Source: Russula earlei (Eukaryota; Basidiomycota; Agaricomycetes; Russulales; Russulaceae). Taken from it: a stretch of DNA of 64,000 nucleotides. The position numbers were made by a program, and so were the translations under genes. The notes below the pieces were generated by a model. The model was not told the origin of the DNA. It made no database searches and saw only the letters and a list, made by a program, of their open reading frames with translations. The stretch spans positions 1 to 64,000 of the forward strand of contig JAGFNK010000249.1 in assembly GCA_025769875.1 (NCBI GenBank). Direction: 5' to 3'. This document shows positions 12,290-25,536 of this stretch, piece by piece (the stretch's first letter is position 1; each line of letters starts with the position of its first letter).

Positions 12290-13635
12290 ATGACAATCAA
12301 CACGCTCCCTGATGATGCCCTCGTGCAAATATTCGATTTCTATGTGAATCACTCGAGCATAGGGACAAACGGATGGCATACACTGATCCATGTATGCCAA
12401 ACGTGGCGATATATCGTGTTTGCATCGCCACGTCGTCTGAACATGCGACTTGAGTACAGAGGACAAAACCCGATTTCTGAGATGCAGGACGTCTGGCCAG
12501 TCTTTTCCTGTGGTTATAAAGCATGGTCTCGACTCCTGGGAAAACATAGGCACTGCCCTCGAGTGGGAGCACCATCATCGGATATGTGAAATCGACTTGT
12601 TGAACATTCCAACAACACATTGGGGAAGATTCGCAGCAGCGATGCAGAAGCCATTCCCGGAGCTCACATTTCTGCGGTTTTGGGCATTCGCTGTCACTGC
12701 CAAGTCCCTTCCGGATTCGTTCTTGGGCGGATCCGCCCCGCTTCTGCGACATCTTTCCTTGAGCGATTGTCCGTTTCCAGGAATTCCTAAACTACTTTTG
12801 TCTGCCCATCAACTCGTCCGTCTTTCCCTGTGGAGTATTCCCGATTCCGGTTACATTTCGCCCCAGGATTTGGTCACCGCCGTGTCGGTCATGTCCGGAC
12901 TTGAAGTCCTTCGGATTCAATTCCGATCACCTCGATATCCCGCAAGTCGATCTCCACCGACCCCCACACGCTCCGTCCTCCCCGCTCTCACCGGACTTCT
13001 CTTCTGGGGCGTTCACGAGTATTTGGAGGACTTACTGGCCCAAATCGAGGCTCCCCCTTCTCAACACACTCGACGTGACGTTCTTCATGGACCTTCACTT
13101 TGTCCTCCCACAACTCCACCAGCTGATCAGTCACACAAAATCGTTCGAGATATGCGACAAAGCAATTGTGCGCACTTCCAATGGTGGAATCCAAATTTCA
13201 ATTTCCAGAAAAACAGATCCGATTCCGGAGGTCTCGTTGCAAATCAGGTGCAACGAGTTGCATTCGCAGCTCTCATTATTGGCCCAGGTCTGCGGCTCAT
13301 CGTTTCCCCTCCTCTCCACCTTGATACAGTTCGACATCCTGGATAACGCTTCTCAGTCACACTGGAAAGACGACATGCCAACCACGCCATGGCTGGGACT
13401 CTTGGCCCCGTTCACTTCTGTGAATGATCTGCGCTTATCCGATCCAGCTGCGCGACATATCTATCGAGTGCTGGAAGAGCTCGTGGAAGAAAGAGTTACA
13501 GAATTCTTACCCGCTCTACGTAACATTTTCGTGAGAAACCTCTGGCCATCAGAATCTGTTCCAAAATATATTGAGGGATTCGTCGCCGCTCGACGACTGT
13601 CTGGTCACCCTGTGGCTGTCCACCTTTGGGAATAA
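12290..13635 (+). pseudogene. F-box protein gene with two single-base frameshifts
   Basis: The ATG at 12290 opens MTINTLPDDALVQIFDFYV. The motif LPDDALVQIFDF followed by HVCQTWRYIVFASPRRL is a typical mushroom F-box, the SCF ubiquitin-ligase adaptor motif that binds Skp1. The rest resembles the leucine-rich C-terminal half of this family (LTFLRFWAF, LRHLSLSDCPFPGIP, LEVLRIQF, LPALRNIFVRNLWP). The reading frame changes twice. Near 12502-12505, in a TTTT run, VWPV passes to PVVIKHGLDSWENIG. Near 13050-13055, in a CCCCC run, LLAQIEAP passes to LLNTLDVTFFMDL. Removing one base at each point gives 1344 bp (447 residues), the usual family length. The lesions may be real or homopolymer errors. Target substrate unknown. 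Confidence 0.8.
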
Positions 13636-14781
13636 GACCCAGGCAGGATCGATGAGTTCTTTATGCTCCCCATCTAATTAGCATCTGAGGTCATTTATCT
13701 CCTGCGCGGCTGTCATTATTTCACCCAAGCACCCTAGTTACCATTCCATTACTCAGATCTCGTCCTTCTGCCGTCGTATGATGTCTTGGATCCAATGCGG
13801 AACACAGGTTCCGCCATACTGAACAGTCGTCTGCTGTGATTTCTTCCAAGCGTGCACTTCACGCGCACATCCCTTGTTAGTTCTGAACACACACACAAAC
13901 AATGTTACATCAAATATCAACACGTGTCAGTGCAGCTGTGATAGTACACCAACGTTGATCTCTCAGTGCAATACCAGGAGGAACAACGAACGAGAAGGAC
14001 ACGCAACAGAATGAATTGAGTCCCCTCCTTTCGCTATGCCCACCCACAACATTCCGTCCACAACTGGTCCACGAAGAAGGGATCCGACGAGCCTACCGCG
14101 AACAGCAAGAGACAAGAAATGAAGCACGAATGAATGAAGGTCCCGCAGATGGAGATGGAAAGACAGAGAGCGAGAGCGGAGGCCTCCCCGATTAAACTCG
14201 CTTCGGTCCCTCGTCGGCGACGACGAGCACCTCCGGTCCTTCTTCGTTCTGCTGCAGATCACCGCCGCCCATCCTCACGATGCCACGCAACTGGTGTGGC
14301 TAGGGGGCGTGCCGGACAGCGCAAACGATCACGTCCTGCGTCAGAACGTGGCGCAGCTTGGAGTAGTTTGTCGGCCGCTGAGAGCGAAATGAGTTGCGCC
14401 GCAATACAACGCGTTGGAGGTGCCAGTGGGGATGCGGACGACTCGCGCTCCGGTGCGGAGGAGGAAATGTTGCTACGCGGATGCGCTGTGGCAAACATGG
14501 ACGGCGGCATGGACGGAGGGACTGGCATAGCCTCGAGCTCGACAAATGGGCAGGGGTGAAAACAGCCATGGGATCGAACAACATGCATCAGCAAAAGAGA
14601 ATGGAAAGGTCAAACAAGGGTCATGCTACATGCTATATTTGAATAGTCTTTGATAAATTGTTTGTAGTGTCGTGATCTTGAGAATCAGAAGCACGCGCGA
14701 GTGAGATCGATCGTGGGCGAGTGATCCCAATCGGGCGCGTGCATAAGAAACTGAGGGATCGGCCTGATACGATACCCCCTT
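13636..14781. other. Intergenic, no supported gene
   Basis: Overlapping frames are open on both strands around 13960-14640 (longest 141 codons, 14134-14559 plus). They are rich in Arg and Ser in all readings and show no domain. I treat them as composition-driven. Confidence 0.4.
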
Positions 14782-15218
14782 TGTTATGAATTCTAAATTA
14801 GTTAGTTACTATACATCTCGACTCGTTGATGAGGTTGATGATCATATGCTCGATCATCAACACGTACTTATTTTCTCGTAGATCTCGGGCTTGTATAGCC
14901 CGGATAGTTTATCTATTTAAACCAGTAGTTAGTACTATCAGTTCCCCTCAGTGATCGCTTATGCGCGCGAGTCACTGAGGTATGTCTATTCAGTTATCGT
15001 ACATATGCACCATGGATTCATACCTAGATAGCGTTTATCTTATCTAGGTAATACATTATCAGTGATCGCTTACGCGCGCAAGTCACTGAGCGTTTATCTT
15101 ATCTAGACACTTTCTCACGCGCATACGCACACCCACGCGTCTGACTGCCGCTCGCACATTCACTCACAGACCCGAATAAGGACACTTTTATTCCCACCAG
15201 ACTCCCTAATAATCTACA
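14782..15218 (+). repeat. Copia-type LTR, probably solo
   Basis: It starts TGTTATGAATTC, matching the start of the nested copia LTR (TGTTATGATTCC at 49130), and ends AATCTACA, like TTTTCTACA at 59541. It carries two copies of the palindromic block CAGTGATCGCTT...AGTCACTGAG (about 14946-14982 and 15059-15090), which the other LTR also has. Flanking 5-mers do not match and no primer-binding site follows, so it is a solo or truncated LTR with lost target duplication. CpG is retained here, unlike in the relative at 49-59 kb. Confidence 0.65.
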
Positions 15219-15729
15219 ATGATTCAGGTTCTGTGGTAGTCAATCCTTGCATGCACAAAGGCAGCCTTCCTGTCCTAAAAGCAGGGGAGTCCGTGAGGTG
15301 TGCCAAAAGAATTCGGCCAATTATCACCCAGGAGGCGATCACGGTGGCCCCGTGCGAATTTACGACAACGCACGAGCCGATCGACGATCGCGTCGTTTCT
15401 TTCTCCAAACCCCGCGCGAAATTGCAGAAGTCCTGCATTCCTGGGCACATTGCCAGTCCATAAATAATTACTAGTACGGTAGACGAATAGGGGATATGAA
15501 TATTCAACCAGGGTATCGAGATTATGATTATGTGCGCCCCACTGGCAGACGAGCACAAAATTTGCCAGTAGCAAATTTTGTGCTACAAGGCTGATTAGCG
15601 TTTGTAGTACAGAGTTTCACCCGTAGAGAAAATAGATATGGTAGTGGATAAGAAAACCAAGACCACGGACTCTGGAACAGAATTAGAATATGTATAACAG
15701 GGAAAAGATACTGTATCGTGATCAAGGCT

Positions 15730-16548
15730 TCAGGCAACCTGTGACATGTGAGAGAACTTATGGCCCCTTCTCGGCGATCCCGGAGTCATGGGCGCGATGA
15801 CATAGGGACAGCACGACAACGGTCCATCGCCTGCAGGCAGCTGGGGACATCGGAGATGGAGGTAATTCACCACCACCCCCTCAGTCGCGTTCAAGGATTG
15901 GAGGTGAAACCTGAAGTTAAATTTATATGTCTTGTAATTACCTTGGTTGTGCGACGCTGTCGCATAGCCTCGTTGACTGCCGCGTCGGCGTTGACATCGG
16001 GATGCCGCTTCTTTATGTGCATCCTTAACCGGTATGGGCGACCCCATTCAAAACTATAGCAATACGTGCACAAGCGGGCTTTGTGTGTTTCTCGGTGATG
16101 TCGCCTAACGCCCTGACGCTGTGCATAAGTTTTACCACAAACGCTGCAAGAGTGAGGACTTTTCGATGCGGCGAGTACACCAGGCGCTTTCCGCGATGGC
16201 CGAGATGCCCGTGTGGCTGTTCCTTTTCCTGCTGTCGGGAACTTGGGGGCACCGGGCTCGTGATCTCCTCTGCTCCAGATATTGTACATGAACTGGCGAG
16301 CAGGACACGTCCGGGAGTTTGGATGACTTCGAAGAGTCGAATGAAGTGCCAAAGGGCGCGTATTGATGTCCTGAATCGGAGGGAACGTTTATTGACACCA
16401 CTGGCTGGAAACGGTTCAAATTACTGGCTTGATCCACATTTGCGCACGTCGAGTCTTCGCTAAAAGTGACTGGCACAGGTCCGAGGCCTTTGCGCCCACG
16501 CAAGCTCGACTCCGGCTTGCATGCGTGAAGGACGAGACCCCTAATCAC
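15730..16548 (-). CDS. C2H2 zinc-finger protein, frame disturbed
   Basis: On the minus strand CSVCGKTYAQRQGVRRHHRETH (split here as CSVCGKTYAQR and QGVRRHHRETH) is a C2H2 finger. It is followed by a second, CTYCYSFEWGRPYRLRMHI then KKRHPDVNAD. Spacing and the HPDV ending match a common mushroom family of nuclear DNA-binding proteins. An intron donor after RRTTK (about 15940) appears to join a short last exon (GPLSCCPYVIAPMTPGSP...). Upstream, a serine-rich disordered segment (16260-16548, MIRGLVLHACKPES...) is in another frame. The shift lies near 16240-16265, next to a CCCCC run. Whether this is a small intron, an error or decay I cannot tell. Target genes unknown. Confidence 0.6.
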
Positions 16549-19055
16549 TGTGTCAAATCAGACTGCTCGAGCAAATTGAGAGAGCTTTCAAACCAGAGGG
16601 ACCAAAGGGCACGTTGTCCTGCATATGGGGCCCGGAGGATGGATCACGGGAAAGTACTCATCACGGATACCAAAAATGAGGTTTCCAGGATGCAAGATCC
16701 CAGGTTCTTTCATCGAATTCTGGCATTCGAGGAGGCTGTATCGACGAATGTAGGTCACAAGGATATGCCTGACGGTTCTGTGTCAGTGGGGACATGAAAT
16801 GCACACCGAAGCCGACTAGGGAACCTGCCTCTGCATTGAATTGTGGAATTACGAGTGTATAGGAGGAAATTTGGTGACCAAGGGTTTTCTCGTTCTTTGT
16901 TAAAGAGGGGAGGGTCCTGAGCGAGAGACGTGTCCGCATCTGAGGTTGTGGTGGGCATCAGAACAAAGGTTGGATGACCTGACATGTTTTCCACAGGAAG
17001 ACCCAGATGCAAGCAAGCGTCGGTGTCACCGTACTTGAAATAGGGAACGTGTGGGCACACAAGTCCTTTTATGTGGCAAACTTCAGAGCCGGCTCGACAG
17101 ATAAATTTCACCTGCCAAGAGCGATGGTCACAATCCACGGGCAAATAATTCAACACCAGATCGGTCAGCGCTGGCTATTGCATACCCTGGCACTACATCA
17201 AATGTGGTAGAGCTATGCCACGAGAACTTAAGACCCAGGGGCGGTCTTGCTTATAAACCCAAATATAAGCCGTTAGCTTGGCTTGCGAAATGAGCTTTAC
17301 ATAACACCAGTCGAAACGTGGAGACGTCCTGACATGAGGCGCGCCAGAAAACATGGAGGCGTTCACATTGCTTCGACGCCCATCCATCTGATCAACTGTA
17401 ATTTTGATGAAACCGTAATAACAACTATCAGTTGTTGTCAACTGAGGACTCGCCTGGATAGAGCACCAAACCCCATTAAATGAAGCTGTGGTGGGACTAG
17501 ATACGTGGTGTGCCATCCAGTGCCAGTATGGAGGAGCGTCAATGTACGTTTCACGAATATGGGGATACGGAGGTAGGAACGTGGCTTTGGCGGTGTTGGG
17601 GCGAGGCCATTTCTGATCGTCCCGAGCACCCCGCCTTGATTGTCGTGAAAAAAAGCTCGGATCGACCTCAGTTCCGAGACGAGGATGGAAGAAACTATTA
17701 GAAAAAAAATTGAAACGACTACGGCGAGGGACTGGTCGTTATGTCGGCGGGTGGCTGATCAGCGCAGCTCCCTGGAGAGAGAGGGACCGAGATCCCCGTA
17801 AAATGCGCGCCTGTTGCAGTTTTTTCCGCCATGCCCGGACTTTCGTGGACTCGGACTTGCGGCAGATCAACGGAGTTGCGCCCGATTTATCTCGCCTTTA
17901 AGCCAAAACACTACATCTCCGTAGCTACACTAGCGTTACAGTACTTTGTCAACCTTATAGTGCCTTGACAATTCGAATGCCTTGGAGCTGCGCTTCATAG
18001 ATGACGGAAGTGCTCCTCGGTCGCACGACTACGGAAACATTGGGATATGTACCCGTCAACGAGAAGACTCTACGTAAAAGGTCAAGGTCGGAGAAGCGTG
18101 TGTATAGAATCGGTACCCTTACCAAAGTGTGGTTCATGTCTGTTGTTCAGGACTGGTGTGAGGGAATGACCGCTTGTATACTCAACTGCGCGTGATCCCG
18201 GACGGGTTATCTCTCCGAGGTCGACCGACGGGTATTCATCTCCCGTCAGTCTACGGTAGCGTTTCGGCGAGGGGAGGGGCGAGTCTAGGCAGTGTTTCCG
18301 TAGTGTTTCTGCACTGCCCGCTGGAGGGTTGTCGGGTGGATGAACGCCCATAATGAAAGTGCTCCGACTTGCGTCCCCGGTTCTAGTCAGATCTGCCGTT
18401 GGGATTCTGATGGAAGATACGCGTGTCAGACTCGGCCATGATAACATGACGCCCCATGTCGCTTATGGGAATAAGCTGGGTAGTCACTCGCCTTTTGCCA
18501 TCACAGCCATATGGGCTCTTGAAATGAAAGAAACGATGAGACGCAAGAAAGAGAAAGCATAAAGTGGTAAACCAGAATCGGACAGTGCATACATCATAAC
18601 AGGCTGGACGTGAGTGAAATAGAAATACGGGCTGGTCGCATCCCATCCCCTCTGAGACAACAAATTGTATTGATATTGAAACAAACCACTGGCAGGAATG
18701 AGAACACTGGTGATGGCATACAATCTACAAAAACAACGAAACAGACTACTGTTATATTTGTACGTAGAGAAGTGGGTTCAAACGGTGGGAGAGAGTTTTC
18801 TAATCAACCAGCTTTCTTTTCCTCGGATTTTTCTAGTTGGTATTGTGAGGTCTCTCTTTCTTGCATTAGTTATTTGGCATACACCAAGTTGCAAGGACGC
18901 TTTGATAAACGGAATTTGTAGGGCGATGAAACGTATTTGATTGTATCCAAGGGTATCGCTTGTTCGATCATTTTCAGGAAGGCCGCTCGGACGCAAGCTC
19001 TATCGGTTTGGGGTCGTGGTCCTTGCGAAAGAGAAGAGAGAAAAAATGGTCCTCC
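16549..19055. other. No firmly supported gene
   Basis: Minus-strand frames at 16661-16939, 16755-17156 and 18082-18447 (121 codons) have ordinary amino-acid composition. They could be exons of the zinc-finger gene or of an unknown gene, but I find no domain or splice logic. Nothing else is recognised. Confidence 0.35.
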
Positions 19056-21101
19056 TTAGGACGTCGCAGGCACGGGGCCCATCCACGGCTCATCCCAGAG
19101 CGCGCTGATGCGCGCACGGGTGCACGGATCGCTCACAAGAAGCTTTGCAACCATATTTTGCACTGCAGTGATCTGCACGAGGGCTGGTCCGCGCGGCTCG
19201 CTCTCCTCCGCCACAGCACCGTCGTTCATCCGAGTAGAAACTGGGTCGTCCTGGGGAAGGACGGGCCAGGACCACTCCCCACGAACGACACGCAGAACCC
19301 ACCGCCTGCGCATACGCTCCTCGTGTGGGTTAGCGGGAGGCGTATCGAGTGCCGGAGGCGGATCGAACGGTAGAGTGCGGGTAACGAGAGCGAAAAGCAC
19401 CACGCCAAGTGCCCACGCGTCTGTCTCACGCCCGTCGTAAGTGCCAGGCGACCGTGCGGCGCGAAATTTCGATTGAGAGGTAGAAGGAACGGTAGGAGTG
19501 GACGTCCCGTGAGCATCAGATGGCGCACGAGAAAGCGTAGGGATAGCGCGCTCATCTGCGTGCGCCGCAACTAGCAACTCGGGCGCAGCGTAGGACTCGG
19601 AGCCGCATCGAGTGCTCAGCCACGGATCATCCGGGTCAATTATACGCGCAAGCCCGAAATCGGTCAATTTGACGAGGGGCTTCCCTTCGATGGGCTCGGG
19701 CAGTGAAGAGGTTACTTGTCAAGAGGATATCTAATAAAAATCGAATCAGATATCCATAATCAGGATAAAGAAGAAAGAATGGGGCGCACTCTCAAGCTTG
19801 ATGTCACGATGGACGACAAGTCGTGCATGGATCCACTCAACCGCGCTCACAAGTTCGCGCCATATCCGTCGTAGAAGCTTCTCACCTAGTTTTGCGTGTT
19901 GCTCGTCCGAGTTGACCACATCAAGAAGCTCGCCACCGGCAATGTACTCAAGGACAAGAACGTGATGCGTAGATTGGGTAAATGACGCATACAACAGTGG
20001 TAGTGATGCATGTGCGGGTGTCAGGTACTAAACGATAGCGTCAGTATGAATAGGCAACCTTGTCGTAGCGCACGCACATGTAAGATCCCGACTTCGCGCA
20101 GGAAGGTCGCACGTTCACCACGTGCGACTTTCCGTGTCACGAGATCATCATCATGCTGACCAGTAAGTGGGATCATTTTCACCGCGACGAATGTACCCAC
20201 ACGCTCGTCTTTTGTCACGCGAGCAAGCCACACGAGGCTGAACGCACCCTGGCCAATCTGGCGCACCAGCTCATACGATAGCTTGTCCTCATAATCAGGA
20301 CGCACCACCGCTCCCGGAGTACATACTCTGTGAGGTGGGGCCGCTTCCACAATGGCAGGCGCATCCGATATATCCGGATGGTCAATAGTAGGGAGGGATG
20401 AGACGGGAATGTCATCCGAGGGTTCTATGGTGGCAAACACACGTGGTGAATGCAAATGACTGTCGTCCGTGCGCCGTGCATTGGAGAGTAACGCGAAGGG
20501 AAGAGTCGCGACAGGAGAGGAACATGAGGCTTTGGGACAGGTGTGGTTTCTGCATATTCGTTTTGTTCGGAGTAAGTGGTCGAGAAGCGCTCATGTGGAG
20601 ACGATGGACGTGAGACTGAAGTCCGTAGGGACGCGTCTGACGTGCTTGAACGAAGGCTGGGCGGGGCTGTAGGATAAGAAGAAAGCACTCCGGCGGAGAA
20701 AAAGTCTGCAGTCAACGAACGAGAAGAAGCTGGCAGTTCACGGGGGATGGCCTGCAGGTTCGGGGGAGGAGTTGGGTGATCCGCGAACGGACTAGAAAAG
20801 AAAGCGGCCGTCTTGGAGAGGATAGGTGACTGACTGAGAGGAATGGGTTGACTGGGGGGACGATGGAAACGAAGAGCCAAAGAATGCACTTGTTTTAGAG
20901 CTAGTCGGGGTGTCTGAGAGTGGTATAGAGGAGACCGAGACAGGTGAATAAGAGTAGTCTTCTATTGAAGGGCGTGCATTGGATGATAGCGGTGATGACG
21001 CGGAGAGGAGAGCGGGAAGACTGCGATACTGTAGGTTGAGAAGTTGATGGTTGGGGTGAAAAGCGATGAGAGTTAGGTGGAGAGGAAGGGGGGAGCAGCA
21101 T
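19056..21101 (-). CDS. Serine/threonine protein kinase, multi-exon
   Basis: On the minus strand a Ser/Pro-rich N-terminal region (from 21101, MLLPPSSPPNSHRFSPQPS) precedes a kinase domain. Its motifs are: glycine loop GQGAFSLVWLA; lysine in FVAVKMIPL (about 20190); hinge VLVLEYIAGGELL; catalytic loop VVHRDIKLE (about 19800); DFG in LVKLTDFGLARII; activation segment TRCGSESYAAPELL; and DAWALGVVLFALVTRTLPF. The stop is at 19056. GSxxYAAPE and HRDIKLEN place it near the CAMK/AMPK-like group; the substrate is unknown. After the intron near 19734-19790 the frame reads DILLTSNLFT, but the DFG part is in another frame. A shift is needed at about 19703-19708, which may be a tiny unseen intron, an error or a lesion. 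N-terminal exon junctions near 20500 and 20900 are unresolved. Confidence 0.75.
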
Positions 21102-21910
21102 TATATAAGGATATAACGATAAACAGGCGAGAGGGCGCTACTGATGGGCATAAAATCATTGAACAAGGTCAAGGAAATGGGAAGAGGGATAAGTACCGAA
21201 AAAAACTTTTGATCCGTTGGGGGCTCGATTGGCTCCAAAGACTGGGCGAACAATGAGCCGTTGGCCAATAATTGATTTGATTGGAGTAGGATATGCACGC
21301 ACCTCGGCAGATGCTTTACAATACAAGGGTATGACCGGAAGAGATCCGTGATAGAATCAAACAGACAAGCTGGACCTCCAGCGTGTGGGGCACTAGATAG
21401 GTGTCGTGAGGAAACAAGGGCGATCGAATATAAGCAAGGGCTGGGTCGGGCATACGTTGGATAACGACGTTCCGGTGGGGGTGAGTATGTGGAAACAATT
21501 ACCCGTTGGAGCAAGGCAAGGCGATGGGACGGAAATTAAATGTGGGAAAGAGAAGGGATCGAAAGGCAGACGGAGGTCAAGTAGGGCAGAAGGTGTGGGG
21601 ATGATGAGGAGACATGGCAGCTCTATCAACATCCAAGTCGACTCGACTCCGCGCCTAGGACGCTCAGGCCCGGCATTTTCCTCGCACCTCGATTTTACTG
21701 CGGCACAGACCCGTCCCAATCGATTCACTCTCACGTTCGTCCCTGCGGGGTATATTTTAGCGATTGGCTGGTTCGGAGGAAAGCGGCGTCGGTGCATGAC
21801 ACGTGCGTGACATCACGTTGCCGAACGTGGGAATCGGAATCGGTTCATCCTCTCGTCACTGCGCATATACACCGACTGCGACCTTAGAATCATGGGGTCT
21901 TCCCTACAGG
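21102..21910. other. Intergenic between kinase and V-ATPase genes
   Basis: These 0.8 kb should hold the promoters of both divergent genes. Frames open on both strands at 21393-21810 mirror each other and show no domain. Confidence 0.35.
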
Positions 21911-24900
21911 ATGAATATCCGACCTTGTTTCGTGAAGCGTTTCTCTAAATATCCAATATTGACTCTCATCATCCACTCTCAGGCTCAGAGGTGATGAGCC
22001 TTGTTCAGCTCTTCGTCCCAGCCGAGGTTGCCCACGATACTGTGGCCGAACTCGGTGAACTTGGGAACGTCGAATTTAAAGATGTTCGTATCACTCGTTA
22101 TCTTTTCCCTTTTTTCTCTCTGATCCAGGCCCTCGACTCCGCAGCTGAACCCCGACGTGAACCCTTTTCAACGGTCCTTCGTCGGCGAGATCCGTCGTAT
22201 CGAAGAGATGGCGCGCCGCGTGCGCTTTTTCGCCGCTCAGATTGAGCGCGAACGCGATCCCGTTCCCATCCGACCTCTGTATGATTCCGCTCCCCTCATC
22301 GCCGTTGGCCCTCGTGCCGCGCAGACGATGGATGACCTTGACGTCACGCTGAGCGAGCACGAGTCTCGTTTGCTCGAGATGAATTCTGCATTCGAGGTTC
22401 TCAGCGAGCGCCGTGCCGAACTCATCGAGGCGCGCCACGTGCTCCGTGAAACTGCTGTTTTCTTCCAACGTGTAGGAACATCGCTCTGGTTACATCCTCA
22501 TGGATGATGACAGCTCCATTCCCACTTTAGGCCGAATCAAGTCAGGACGAAATTCGTTCCTCTTTTGATGATAGTTCTGCACCTTTACTCCAGCATGATG
22601 ATCGCGAAATCCAATTTTCTACCCCATCAAATGTCCAACTCGAACTCGAGTATACGCTCCCTTTCTCTGGCTATCTCTCTGGTTTCCTAACTACCTCCTC
22701 AGGTTTATCGCTGGTGTGATTGATCGCACGCGGTTACCTACCTTTGAGCGAGTACTCTGGCGCGTCCTCCGCGGTAATCTTTACATGAACCACACCGACA
22801 TCGCCGATCCCTTTGTCGACGCCGCGATGGGCAACACCACCTACAAAAATGTATTTATCATCTTCGCGCACGGCGAAGCTCTGCTCGCCAAGATCCGCAA
22901 GGTCTCCGAGTCCCTCGGTGCGACCATCTACCCCATCGACGGAAACGCGGACAAGCGTCTAGACTCACTCCGCGTGGTAACCGGGCGCATAGAAGACCTC
23001 GATGTGGCCCTGTCCAACACCGGCAGCACCCGCCGTGCACAGTTGATTACAATCGGTGAAAGCCTGCGCAGCTGGGAAGATCTCGTGCGCAAGGAGAAGG
23101 CCGTATATGAGACGTTAAATCTGTTCAATTATGATGTTGGGCGCAAAACGCTTATCGCTGAGGGGTGGTGTCCTACACGTGATATTGAGATGATCCAGTT
23201 TGCTCTGAGGCATGCCACGGTGAGCGCATACCTATCCCCTTCGATGGCTTAATTTCGGTCGTTCCCTGATGTCTTTCCCCAAGGAGGAATCGGGAACATC
23301 TATGCCACCAATTCTGCATGAATTGCACACAAACAAGACGCCACCAACATTCCAGCGGACGAATAAATTTACGGAAGGTTTCCAGACAATCATGGATTCG
23401 TATGGCGTTGCGACGTACCAAGAGGTCAACCCCGGCCTTTTCGCTGTTGTCACGTTCCCGTTCCTGTTTGCGGTCATGTTTGGTGACATTGGACATGGCA
23501 CAATCGCTCTTTTAGCTGCACTATGGATGATCCTCAATGAGCGCAAGTGGGCACGGGCTGATCTAGGCGAAATTGTTGGGACATTCTTTTTGTTTGTGGT
23601 TTCCCCCCCCTGCTGTAATGGTTTCGTTAACAAGAGGATAACAGCGGGCGGTATATCATCCTCCTCATGGGCCTGTTCGCCATTTACACGGGACTCATTT
23701 ATAACGACGTCTTTTCCAAGACACTCCACCTCTTCCAATCTGGGTGGACGTTCCCTGAGGGAGAGAGCGGAATCGTCCTGGGTGAGCCAAGTGGTCATGT
23801 CTATCCATTTGGTCTAGACCCTGCTTGGCATGGGGCGGAAAATGCACTCACTTTTACAAATTCATACAAGATGAAAATGTCAATCGTTCTTGGCGTGGCC
23901 CATGTAAGCAGGTGTTTTTTTGTACAAGCATGACGTGCGTTCTAAAGCCTCTGCACAGATGACGTTCGCTTTGTGCCTGCAAGTGCCGAATCATCTACGT
24001 TTCAAACGATTCGCAGATCTTTATCACGCCTTCCTTCCGCAGATGCTCTTCCTGCAATCAATTTTCGGCTATCTAGTTGTGTGCATACTGTACAAGTGGT
24101 CCGTCGACTGGTCAAAATCACCGACACCGCCACCTTCGCTTTTGAACATGCTCATCGGGATGTTCCTCTCCCCGGGGACGATACCCGAGGATAGCCGTCT
24201 GTATCGCGGGCAAGGATTCGTGCAGACGGCTCTACTGCTCCTCGCGGCAGTGTGTGTGCCATGGATGTTGTGCATCAAGCCGTATCTCATCTGGAAGGAG
24301 ACGAAGGGCGTGCACAGAGGGGGCTATACTGGACTTCCTGGTAGCGATGACAACTACGGCGAGCGGATTGAGGACCTCGAAGGCGAGGAGGAAGGGCATG
24401 GTCGCGCGATTGTGGCTGACATGAACGAGGATCACGTAAGGTCTGCTTCTGGATTATTTGTCTCGTTGTTCATCGTTTATGCATAGGAGCAGCACGACTT
24501 TGGTGAGGTGGTGATCCATCAGGTGATTCACACAATTGAGTTCTGCCTTGGATGCATCTCGCATACGGCATCGTATCTGCGCCTTTGGGCGCTCTCGCTT
24601 GCGCACGCTCAGTTATCTACGGTGCTGTGGGACATGACGCTCGGGTCTGTATTGGGACTCGAAGGCCTTTTGGGCAAGGTAACAATACTATTCGTCTTCA
24701 TGATGTGGTTTGGCAGCACCGTGTTCATCTTATGCATCATGGAGGTGTGTATATTTCGTACCAAAAATAGGAACGTGCGTCGCTAATCAGTGATGATGCC
24801 GGACGGCAGGGCCTCTCGGCGTTCTTGCACGCACTTCGGCTGCATTGGGTAGAAGCGAACAGCAAGTTTTATGAAGCTGGCGGCTATGTCAGTGGTTTTG

Positions 24901-25005
24901 CAGTTGTCCTGTCTTTGTCATCCGGTTGGTTGGGGTGCTGACGATACTCTATTTTTGTAGCAATTCAAGCCTCTGAGCTTTGCGGCGCTAGATGAGAATG
25001 ATTGA
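21911..25005 (+). CDS. vph1: V-type proton ATPase subunit a (membrane V0 sector)
   Basis: Subunit a forms the proton half-channels of the vacuolar/Golgi V-ATPase. Recognised in order: [147 protein letters not shown] and the last exon [13 protein letters not shown] with stop at 25003-25005. The Arg in [12 protein letters not shown] is the essential proton-path arginine known in yeast Vph1. Introns I place at 22084-22144, 22470-22530, 22650-22702, 23220-23283, 23575-23636, 23904-23958, 24436-24486, 24745-24809 and 24888-24960. An exon at 21911-21932 encoding DEYPTLF seems to precede the MSLVQ exon (ATG 21994), after an acceptor at 21910. The true first ATG was not found. No frame lesion is seen. 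Confidence 0.93.
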
Positions 25006-25536
25006 TTGATACGACATCACCGGTGGGGCGTTCAGTCACGGCTCTGATGGGTCTTGTACATACTCATACCGTACGTAGATTGTAAGTGCCCCGTCCCCGG
25101 TCAAGACCGGGATAAACTGAGCGCTGATCTTGACGGGCGTTGCGATGTTGCCGGTTGCTTATCGCACCTTCCTTTCTGGGACCGATAACAGTCACGTTTT
25201 TTCGGAGCCGGAGGTTGTATCGCTTCGCCACAATTGGCTATAAAAAAAATAAAAAGGGCGATGGACAATGGTTCATCTCAGCCACCACGACCACCTTTTT
25301 CTCCTCTCTTTTCTCTCAAATAGAGGTTCGTCCCTCTTCCCCTCCTCCTTCTTCTTTAACAACCCCCCCCAGGCTACGGCCATTAGACTTTTAGACGGTT
25401 CTTTGTCCTTGTTGCCCCCGTGTGCTTCTTGGCCCCAATAGACCTTTTACCAATCCATTTAACACCGTACTAGGTCTGTGTGCATCCACTATTATCTCTC
25501 ATGCCAATTTGTAACCTGTTTGCAGATTCTAGAAAT
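25006..25536 (+). promoter_or_regulatory. EF-3 promoter and 5' leader
   Basis: A TATA-like GGCTATAAAAAA lies at about 25237. It is followed by long CT-rich tracts (25290-25370) typical of strongly expressed fungal genes. A likely leader intron runs from about 25474 (GTCTGTGTG) to the acceptor TTTGCAG at 25519-25525, 11 bases before the ATG. This fits a highly transcribed translation-factor gene. Confidence 0.6.

Noticed and set aside
14134..14640. Arg/Ser-rich overlapping frames up to 141 codons
   Set aside because: All frames are open because of composition; amino-acid makeup is not protein-like and no motif is seen.
15219..15740. Possible internal region of a copia element after the LTR at 14782-15218
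   Set aside because: No primer-binding site like GGTTATGGGCCC follows and no Gag or Pol motif is seen, so only the LTR is called.
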